DNA of 11,454 nt from BS750m-G57 sp964607575 (GTDB lineage: Bacteria; Planctomycetota; Phycisphaerae; SM23-33), in NCBI GenBank assembly GCA_964607575.1, contig CAZSLS010000215.1, positions 1 to 11,454 on the forward strand, in the 5' to 3' direction. This document shows positions 6,906 to 11,454 of the stretch, in pieces. The notes beneath the pieces are model-generated. The model ran no database searches and was not told where the DNA came from. It saw only the letters and a program-made list of their open reading frames with translations. Made by a program: the position numbers and the translations under genes. How positions within the stretch are numbered: the first letter of the stretch is position 1; each line of letters starts with the position of its first letter.

Positions 6906-7871
6906 TCACATTCGCGATCTCTCGAAGTCGATAACCTGCTGCAGCGTTTCGGTAAGCGGGACTACGGGTTCGTACCCGACCAGGCGATTGATCTTGCCCA
7001 GATCGGGCATGCGAACGAGCATGTCGTCGAAAGGACGCCCGTAGGCCTCCTCGTAGCTGATGACCCGTTTTTCGCTGGTGGAACCCGTCATTTCGATGAT
7101 CTTGTCGGCCAGGGCATCAATGCTGATCGACTCGGTAGTGCCCACGTTGATAACTTCCCCGACCGCCCGATCGCAGTCGATGAGCTTGATCAGCGCCCCG
7201 ACAACATCGCTGACGTTACAGAAGCACCGCGACTGGGTGCCCGAACCATAGATCTCAATCGTCTCGCCTGACAGAGCCCGTTGCACAAACCGCGGCACGA
7301 CCATTCCGTACGTACCGGTCTGACGCGGACCGACCGTGTTGAAGAAGCGGCAGACTATCGTTTCCAGACCGCTCTCCTCGTGATACGCCAACGCCAGGAA
7401 TTCGTCGATCATCTTGCTGCAGGCGTAGCTCCAGCGCGTAAACCGCGTCGACCCAAGCGTCGTGTCGTCATCTTCGTTGAAGGGCGTCTTGGTGTTCTTA
7501 CCGTAAACCTCGCTCGTCGAGGCCACCAGTATCTTCCGACCGAACTTGTTGGCCAGGTCCAGAACAACTTCCGAACCGTGTATGTTCGTCTCGATCGTGT
7601 GAACCGGTTCGTCGACGATCAACTGCACCCCGACAGCCGCCGCGAGGTGGAAAATCATATCGCACCTGTCGATCAGCGATGTCATGGTCGGCACGTCACG
7701 GACCGATTCGCGAACGAACCGAAACGCCCCGTCGCCCCGGACCGAGACGAGATTATCCAGCGAACCTGTGGACAGATCGTCGATCACGGTCACAGAGTGT
7801 CCGCCGACCAGCAGCGCTTCGGTCAGGTGCGAGCCGATAAACCCCGCCCCGCCTGTAATCAATATATTCAT
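6906..7871 (-). CDS. NAD-dependent nucleotide-sugar epimerase/decarboxylase-type SDR
   Basis: This is an extended short-chain dehydrogenase/reductase of 321 residues. It starts MNILITGGAGFIGSH with the NAD-binding GxxGxxG (7-13), has Asp31-Asp32 to hold the ribose of NAD, an active-site Ser/Thr in STSEVYG (118-124), and the catalytic Tyr149-xxx-Lys153 (YACSK). Further family marks are RFFNTVGPRQ (175-184), FVQRALSGE and SRCFCNVSDVV. Proteins of this type convert UDP-sugars (GalE-like epimerases, UDP-glucuronate decarboxylases, dehydratases) for surface polysaccharides; the sequence alone does not separate these. The second half looks closer to the decarboxylase/epimerase group than to RmlB. 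Start ATG 7871 has GAGG eight bases upstream. An in-frame GTG at 7934 with GGAG also exists but would put 21 extra residues before the Rossmann strand, so it is less likely. It lies 181 bases after the PhoD-like gene. Confidence 0.88.
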   Translation of the reverse strand: MNILITGGAGFIGSHLTEALLVGGHSVTVIDDLSTGSLDNLVSVRGDGAFRFVRESVRDVPTMTSLIDRCDMIFHLAAAVGVQLIVDEPVHTIETNIHGSEVVLDLANKFGRKILVASTSEVYGKNTKTPFNEDDDTTLGSTRFTRWSYACSKMIDEFLALAYHEESGLETIVCRFFNTVGPRQTGTYGMVVPRFVQRALSGETIEIYGSGTQSRCFCNVSDVVGALIKLIDCDRAVGEVINVGTTESISIDALADKIIEMTGSTSEKRVISYEEAYGRPFDDMLVRMPDLGKINRLVGYEPVVPLTETLQQVIDFERSRM

Positions 7872-7923
7872 GAGTTCTTCCTCATTCTTCCTCGCCCCTG
7901 GTTCATACAATAACAGGGCGTAG

Positions 7924-7952
7924 AGGATAGTCACTCATGCTCCAGGTAGCAA
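7924..7952 (-). promoter_or_regulatory. Candidate promoter for the SDR gene
   Basis: On the minus strand TTGCTA (7952-7947, four of six matches to TTGACA) is followed after 17 bases by TATCCT (7929-7924, four of six matches to TATAAT). A start near 7917 would leave a leader of about 46 bases before ATG 7871. The spacing is ideal but the boxes are imperfect. If it is right, the alternative GTG at 7934 would lie upstream of the transcript. Confidence 0.3.
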
Positions 7953-8052
7953 CCGCAAACCGCAGATGAGCATTTGTGGGGCAGCATCATGAAACGACAG
8001 TTCGTATCTTCCCCCGCTGTCTACCAATCGGCCCGGCCGGTTGAGTTGCCCG

Positions 8053-9699
8053 TTATTTGTCAGGTTGATCCTTTCGTCCGCTCTTTGCCTGTTGCCGATT
8101 ACCGTCTCGAACGCTGAATGAAAGTTGGCTCAGCTTCAAAGTTCGCGAATCGATCGCCTCGTTGTCAATATTGACAATCGTATACTTAACCCGAGGATCG
8201 CCAACAGCCGTATCGAAGTCCAGCAGCCCAAAAGAGCATTTCCTGTTGTAGCCCATAATAAACTCAGATCCGCGAGCGTTCTTCACCAAGCCGTGAGTAT
8301 GCACATTCGTCAGTCGCGAACTCATCACCTCGTAGAGATCGTAGCCGCCGGCCCGCCGGATCCGCCGAAGATCCGAGCGATGACGGTCGGCAGCCATCAG
8401 GATAACCCCGTCAATGCGATGCTTCTCGATGAACGAAAATATCTCCTCTCTTTCAGCCGCAAATCCGTCCCAGGTGTCTTTGCTCCCGGGTTTCACTCCC
8501 GGGCTCCACGGTACCGACGATACCAGCACCTTGAACTTGCCCTTCGACGATCTCAGCATCCCGAGCAGCCATTTCTTCTGGACCGCCCCCAGCATCGAAC
8601 CGCCCTTCAGGTCGCGGTAGTAGCGGCAGTCGAGCATGATAAAAAGAACGTCGCCAATGTGAAAGTCGTACCAGCAGCCCGGATGCTTCGCGCCGCCCCC
8701 GTAACCCGGGTTGCTCCAATTCTGCCTGAAAACCTCCCACACCTTCCGCTTCCATTGCGGCCGGTCAATGTCGGGCCCGCCCTCGCAATCGTTAGTCCCA
8801 AAATCATGATCGTCGTAAATTGAGAAAACGCCGATCGACGCGACCAGGCCGCGCCACTCGACCTGGCTCTGACGGCGATAATAGCAGTAACGCTGAGTTA
8901 CCAGGCCGGTCGGGTCGTCGATATAAACATTATCCCCCAGGAGCAATAGCGCCCTCAATTTCCGCTTGCCCAGCGTGGTCCACATGCGTTCGTATTTGGG
9001 CGTAAAACCCGCCCCGCCGCCAAAGGCGATCCTGAAGCGCCCCGCCGCCCCTGGCTTGGGGAATGTACGAAACTCCGCCGCCGCCCCCGCCGCTTTCCCG
9101 CCGACCAGGACTTCGTATGTGTATCGGGTGTCCGGCGCCAGCCCCGAGGCCCGAATCGTTGCGGTGTAGTCCGACCCGGCGGACGTCCGCCCGTCTGCCA
9201 CTAGCGGCTTGGCATCCGATTTGTTCGCCGTAACAGCTCGCACCAGGATCCGAACATCCGCTTCCCCAGACGTGCGGACCCAGAAACTCGTCGAAGAATC
9301 AGTAAGCGCCCCGACCAGCGGTCCGTGAAGCAATCCCTTGCCTCGCCCAGCCAGCCATGTCTTGAATTCGCTGTGGGCGTAAAGCGGCTTGAGAAAATCG
9401 CGCGGACCGGCCTGAATACGTTCTATGGGCAGCCCCCCCTCGACGGCCTGTTTGGCGTGCTTGAATGCCCCCGCCGAATCGCCCCGCCTGCAGGCCGCCA
9501 TCGCCAAGACAAAATGTCGTTCGGCGTCGCTGATTGGGCTGTTCATTCTCCTCGGTGCTTTAGACGCCAGCTTGATCGCAGCATCCGTTTCACCTTTCGC
9601 CAACAGGCGCACCGCATTGCGGCCGGGATCATGCTGCCCAAACGCATCAACGGACAGAAGTAAAGACACCGCCAATATGCTGATGCTGATTCTTGGCAT
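8053..9699 (-). CDS. Secreted PhoD-like metallophosphatase
   Basis: The protein has 548 residues from ATG 9699. It begins with a type I signal peptide (MPRISISILAVSLLLSVDAFG, cut near residue 21). Residues about 55-115 form a short helical, TPR-like stretch (HFVLAMAACRRGDSAGAF). Residues about 125-212 look like the beta-rich PhoD N-terminal domain. The metallophosphatase core then shows LLLLGDNVYIDD (252-262), SIYDDHDFGTND (293-304), IMLDCRYYRD (354-363), VSSVPWSP (393-400) and AADRHRSDL (436-444). PhoD enzymes are calcium- and iron-dependent phosphodiesterases or monoesterases for scavenging phosphate or turning over teichoic acid. The usual Cys at the first strand is missing here (FGGGAG, 226-231), so metal use may differ. 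AGGAG seven bases before 9699 fixes the start; the longer open frame to 9792 crosses a heptamer repeat. The true substrate is unknown. Confidence 0.85.
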   Translation of the reverse strand: MPRISISILAVSLLLSVDAFGQHDPGRNAVRLLAKGETDAAIKLASKAPRRMNSPISDAERHFVLAMAACRRGDSAGAFKHAKQAVEGGLPIERIQAGPRDFLKPLYAHSEFKTWLAGRGKGLLHGPLVGALTDSSTSFWVRTSGEADVRILVRAVTANKSDAKPLVADGRTSAGSDYTATIRASGLAPDTRYTYEVLVGGKAAGAAAEFRTFPKPGAAGRFRIAFGGGAGFTPKYERMWTTLGKRKLRALLLLGDNVYIDDPTGLVTQRYCYYRRQSQVEWRGLVASIGVFSIYDDHDFGTNDCEGGPDIDRPQWKRKVWEVFRQNWSNPGYGGGAKHPGCWYDFHIGDVLFIMLDCRYYRDLKGGSMLGAVQKKWLLGMLRSSKGKFKVLVSSVPWSPGVKPGSKDTWDGFAAEREEIFSFIEKHRIDGVILMAADRHRSDLRRIRRAGGYDLYEVMSSRLTNVHTHGLVKNARGSEFIMGYNRKCSFGLLDFDTAVGDPRVKYTIVNIDNEAIDSRTLKLSQLSFSVRDGNRQQAKSGRKDQPDK

Positions 9700-9706
9700 C
9701 GATAAT

Positions 9707-9711
9707 CTCCT
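9707..9711 (-). promoter_or_regulatory. Ribosome binding site deciding the phosphatase start
   Basis: AGGAG on the minus strand (9711-9707) lies seven bases before ATG 9699. It supports this start over the in-frame Met at 9792, whose extra 31 residues precede the signal peptide and include a repeat-encoded stretch. Confidence 0.7.
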
Positions 9712-9752
9712 GTTAAGCGAACGCCAAATTCGTAAGTCGGTTTGACAGTTTT

Positions 9753-9773
9753 TAGCTGATAGCTGATAGCTGA
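9753..9773. repeat. Tandem heptanucleotide repeat, three copies of TAGCTGA
   Basis: Three perfect copies of TAGCTGA stand head to tail, followed by a diverging unit (CAGCGGC). On the minus strand the unit is TCAGCTA. The tract lies in the 119-base gap between the 46-residue basic gene and the phosphatase gene. Heptamer arrays of this type occur scattered between genes in several bacterial phyla and often produce spurious Ser-Tyr-Gln-Leu peptides when translated, as happens here upstream of the phosphatase start. Confidence 0.8.
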
Positions 9774-9818
9774 CAGCGGCACGGTTTGTCATTGGTTCGA
9801 TCCGCGCTGAAGCCCGGA

Positions 9819-9959
9819 CTATTCATCGGGCTCCTCTACCGCCGGGGGAGCGTTCGCCGCTAACTTGCAGAGTCTCTTCTCCTCCCGCTTGGCTTCCCTT
9901 TTCTTCTTCTTCGCCTGTTCTTTGCGACGTTTCTCGTAGCCGTAACTCGGTTTCGCCAA
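9819..9959 (-). CDS. 46-residue Lys/Arg/Glu-rich small protein with TTG start
   Basis: The gene starts with TTG at 9959, has AAGG within GGGAAGG seven bases upstream (9970-9967), and ends with TAG at 9821-9819. The protein opens AKPSYGYEKRRKEQAKKKK, continues as a charged helix of alternating Lys, Arg and Glu to about residue 33, and ends in an acidic tail (AVEEPDE). From memory, short proteins of this pattern (start near M-A-[KR]-P-S-Y-x-[FY]-E-K-R followed by a Lys-rich helix) recur in several bacterial phyla, without a known function that I can name. RNA or nucleic-acid binding is a guess from charge alone. A 126-residue frame on the same strand (10203-9823) overlaps it but reads as an Arg/Gly/Thr-rich shadow. 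The family resemblance decides in favour of this frame. Confidence 0.65.
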   Translation of the reverse strand: MAKPSYGYEKRRKEQAKKKKREAKREEKRLCKLAANAPPAVEEPDE

Positions 9960-9966
9960 GGTATCG

Positions 9967-9973
9967 CCTTCCC
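9967..9973 (-). promoter_or_regulatory. Ribosome binding site for the TTG-started small gene
   Basis: GGGAAGG on the minus strand (9973-9967), with AAGG seven bases before the TTG at 9959. It is the main support for initiation at a non-ATG codon; no ATG or GTG in frame gives the expected N-terminus. Confidence 0.45.
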
Positions 9974-10023
9974 AGTGTCTGCCTGCGTCGTTCTCGAAGT
10001 TCCCCGCCAGGTGTTCTGGACCA

Positions 10024-10040
10024 GCCTGTCGGCAGGCAGG
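10024..10040. repeat. Short GC hairpin, REP-like (GCCTG-TCGG-CAGGC)
   Basis: A perfect five-pair stem, GCCTG (10024-10028) and CAGGC (10033-10037), encloses the tetraloop TCGG, followed by a further AGG. The CAGGCAGG/CCTGCCTGCC character resembles short palindromic units that I recall as dispersed repeats in planctomycete and related genomes, but copy number cannot be seen here. It lies in the 240-base gap between the four-helix membrane gene and the small basic gene, about 70 bases upstream of the latter's start. No other gene is apparent in that gap. Confidence 0.45.
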
Positions 10041-10199
10041 TAGCGTCTGTCCTGGAGACCGTCACAAGGCTTCGGCAGTGATTGTATCCGATGAGGCGCC
10101 TTGGGCAAGCTGAATCTCGGGCTGGTAAGACTAGCGAGCGATTCGCTGGAAACAGAGAAACCGGAGAGTTGTGTATTGTGATGTCCCCCGAACTCGAAC

Positions 10200-10625
10200 T
10201 CACGTTGCCAGGAAGAGCATAACGATATAGTAGGTCATTATGGCGGCCTCAACCAATCCGACCACCAGCAGCAACCGTTTTTTACGCTCGATATTCTTGT
10301 TTGACACAGTTGCCACGAATGTGAAAGCTGCAGGAACGATCAAGGCCAATTGAATCAGTTTCTTCGTCTCATCGTGGAATTGCTTCGGTCCAAAAATGTA
10401 AAAAGACACCATCACGGCCACAACGAAAAGACAAATGTAGGAGCCAATTCGTAACATCCAAATGGTTACGGAAGCCTCCGGGGCCGGTGCGGCTTTGGTG
10501 GTTCTGCGGTATTTCTTCTTGAGTTTGTTCCAAATGGCCAGCGCAATAATTGCAACGAAACCCAGGATTAGAAGACCGGAAGCTTGCCAGGGCATTGCGC
10601 CCAATGAAACTGTCATCGTCATCAT
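10200..10625 (-). CDS. Four-helix membrane protein, function unknown
   Basis: The protein has 141 residues and four hydrophobic helices at about 15-33, 55-79, 88-107 and 117-140. A Lys/Arg-rich cytoplasmic-type loop (NKLKKKYRRTTKAAPAPE, 33-50) follows the first, and KNIERKKR (110-117) precedes the last. By the positive-inside rule both basic loops face the cytoplasm, with N- and C-termini outside. I recognise no family motif, no catalytic signature and no signal peptide. The start ATG 10625 has GGGAG eight bases upstream; ATG codons follow at the second and fourth positions, so the exact start may shift by a few residues. It is flanked by a terminator-like hairpin upstream and a 240-base gap downstream, so it may be a single-gene unit. 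By eye its base composition is less GC-rich than that of the housekeeping genes. Confidence 0.7.
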   Translation of the reverse strand: MMTMTVSLGAMPWQASGLLILGFVAIIALAIWNKLKKKYRRTTKAAPAPEASVTIWMLRIGSYICLFVVAVMVSFYIFGPKQFHDETKKLIQLALIVPAAFTFVATVSNKNIERKKRLLLVVGLVEAAIMTYYIVMLFLAT

Positions 10626-10717
10626 TCAGCCCACTCCCAATCGCCAGATCTTTCCATATTCCGCCAATCATTTTCGCCAGCAGTAACGTAATCGATGACG
10701 CCTTCATCTTCCATACC

Positions 10718-10740
10718 AAAAACCGGGGCGCTTAACCCGG
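10718..10740 (-). terminator. Rho-independent terminator candidate
   Basis: On the minus strand CCGGG (10740-10736), an eight-base loop and CCCGG (10727-10723) form a five-pair all-GC stem, followed directly by TTTTT (10722-10718). It would end transcription coming from the PEP-CTERM side, or act as a leader attenuator about 90 bases before the membrane-protein start at 10625. The stem is short, so confidence is moderate. Confidence 0.45.
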
Positions 10741-11078
10741 GAGACACCTCACTTAATTACGCTTTGCGATTGAACGAAACCCCCTAATTAAGTATGGCGT
10801 CCTCCGAACCACAGCAATTACCATATCGATTTCACGTGCCACGCGTCGAAAGGAAGAAAGAGTCAGAACTACTCTCTCTTATGTATTATCAATGCGTTAG
10901 GGGTTTTCCCGGCGAGAACGCCGCCGCTTTACATGAGCAAGAGAAGCACAAATGGTGATAATGCCTTAACACATTAGCAGATAACCCCTTCTTCTATTCG
11001 CAAGCCGGTTTATCCCGGCGCTTTCGCCGGCCGCAATTGCCCGATCGTTTAAACATCCGTCGGCGTGATCCGCGCGTC
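10741..11078. other. Non-coding block with overlapping inverted repeats
   Basis: No convincing gene lies between the membrane-protein gene and the PEP-CTERM stop. The block is AT-richer than its surroundings. It holds a perfect nine-base inverted repeat, ACTTAATTA (10751-10759) and TAATTAAGT (10785-10793). It also holds a longer-range pair, GAAACCCCCTAAT (10776-10788) with GTTAGGGGTTTTC (10896-10908), pairing at 11 of 13 positions plus one G-U on the plus strand. The two helices share 10785-10788 and so exclude each other. A local hairpin of ten pairs (10854-10863 with 10871-10880, one G-U on the minus strand) and a small one (CGGCG-AGAA-CGCCG, 10910-10923) sit between or beside them. It could be a long 3' untranslated region, a small RNA, or the remnant of a small mobile element; I recognise no named RNA family. 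Confidence 0.4.
11015..11030 (-). other. Strong GC hairpin downstream of the PEP-CTERM gene
   Basis: CCGGCG (11015-11020) and CGCCGG (11025-11030) form a perfect six-pair stem with a four-base loop, about 50 bases past the stop of the PEP-CTERM gene. No run of T follows on the minus strand, so it is not a classical terminator; it may stabilise the 3' end of the message. Confidence 0.35.
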
Positions 11079-11454
11079 CTATCTCTTTCTTCTCCGCCCG
11101 GCCAGGCTCAGCACGCCCGTTGAGAGGATTAGTATCGTCCCCGGTTCGGGAACCAACCTTTCAACAAAGAGGCTCGAATCGCCGCTGGCCTCCCCGCCGT
11201 CTTTGGTCATGACCCAGCCGTTGGAGAACATGAGAATCGTAAGAAGTTCATCGCTCGGGTTCTGATCAGAGCCTAGAGTGTAGTCGTCACCGCCGCCATC
11301 GCCGTCATCAGTCCTCTGGCCCACCACCGGTGGAGGAAGCACCGGCTTGCCAGGTGTGAGAAGCGGAAATGACGACATCGCGGCGGTCCAGTTAATCTCG
11401 CGCAGGCCCGATTGCCCCAGCGTCACTACGCCGTCGTCGATGAATGGTATATAC
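11079..11454 (-). CDS. PEP-CTERM sorting-domain protein, partial (N-terminus beyond window)
   Basis: The frame is open from the window edge to TAG at 11081-11079, giving 124 visible C-terminal residues. The end is a textbook PEP-CTERM signal: VPEPGT, a hydrophobic helix (ILILSTGVLSLAG) and a basic finish RRRKR. Such proteins are exported, and exosortase cuts near the PEP motif to place them in or on the envelope, often with exopolysaccharide. The part before the signal holds a proline patch (LPPP), an acidic Gly/Asp run (DDGDGGGDD) and no recognised domain. A GTG at 11426 could be read as a start, but the frame continues upstream without a stop (it begins IPFIDDGVV), and no signal peptide follows that GTG. 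An exported protein needs one, so the real start lies outside. No exosortase gene is in this window. Confidence 0.8.
   Translation of the reverse strand, partial: YIPFIDDGVVTLGQSGLREINWTAAMSSFPLLTPGKPVLPPPVVGQRTDDGDGGGDDYTLGSDQNPSDELLTILMFSNGWVMTKDGGEASGDSSLFVERLVPEPGTILILSTGVLSLAGRRRKR

Noticed and set aside
5954..6934. A 326-codon open frame on the + strand
   Set aside because: It lies antisense to metG across most of its length, and metG has full family motifs. Its product has no recognisable domain; it is a codon-bias shadow.
7281..7913. A 210-codon + strand frame opposite the SDR gene
   Set aside because: Antisense to a well-supported gene with Rossmann and YxxxK motifs; the product is low in hydrophobic core residues and rich in Arg/His, typical of shadow frames.
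8125..8823. A 232-codon + strand frame opposite the phosphatase
   Set aside because: Antisense to the PhoD-like core motifs, with no ribosome site or family resemblance.
9823..10203. A 126-codon minus-strand frame with Glu/Gly/Arg-rich sequence
   Set aside because: It overlaps the 46-residue basic gene in another frame. Its composition is arbitrary, and the shorter frame has a family-like start and a ribosome site.
10183..10204. Minus-strand GAGTTCGAGTTCGGGGGA resembling a tRNA T-arm, possible tRNA fragment or att site
   Set aside because: The flanking bases do not form a T-stem, no acceptor, D or anticodon arm is present, and no repeat of it was found in the window.
10369..10719. A 116-codon minus-strand frame overlapping the four-helix membrane gene
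   Set aside because: It shares most of its length with the membrane gene in another frame and lacks a coherent hydrophobic pattern past residue 25.

Overview
The window looks like a chromosomal segment of a planctomycete, probably close to the Phycisphaerae. Four things point there. The gene at 4860-5276 resembles the Planctomycetes/Verrucomicrobia-restricted Minf_1886 (TIGR04138) family. The right edge carries the C-terminus of a PEP-CTERM (exosortase-sorted) protein. The SAICAR synthetase is of the roughly 300-residue type. The GH10-like protein has a long N-terminal extension of a kind I associate with planctomycetes. Base composition looks moderately GC-rich, except for an AT-richer stretch at about 10200-11070. 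The lineage call is inference from family recall, not from a search. I see no rRNA, tRNA, CRISPR array, prophage or intact insertion sequence.

Layout. Positions 27-2667 (+ strand) hold three genes: a GH10-fold protein whose two catalytic glutamates appear to be replaced, a membrane-anchored ComEA-like helix-hairpin-helix protein one base downstream, and a CPBP-type intramembrane protease. They converge on a long minus-strand series. Read in the direction of transcription, it runs: partial PEP-CTERM protein (11454-11079), a roughly 450-base non-coding block with competing inverted repeats and a likely terminator, a four-helix membrane protein (10625-10200), a 46-residue Lys/Arg-rich protein with a TTG start (9959-9819), a secreted PhoD-like phosphatase (9699-8053), a nucleotide-sugar epimerase/decarboxylase-type SDR (7871-6906), metG (6838-5276), the Minf_1886-family protein (5276-4860), a 59-residue single-pass membrane protein (4863-4684), a lipoprotein N-acetylmuramoyl-L-alanine amidase (4621-3644) and purC (3581-2685).

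How the genes fit together. metG, the Minf_1886 gene and the small membrane gene are joined by TAATG and ATGA overlaps, so they are probably translationally coupled. The amidase and purC follow at 62-base gaps. purC also has a good candidate promoter whose -35 box lies in the last codons of the amidase gene. The amidase and the SDR suggest envelope work, metG and purC are housekeeping genes, and no single pathway unites the window. I found no convincing new multi-gene system. The most unusual items are the apparently inactive GH10 protein, the lineage-restricted gene coupled to metG, two small genes that length-limited gene calling would miss, and the structured non-coding block near 10750-10910.
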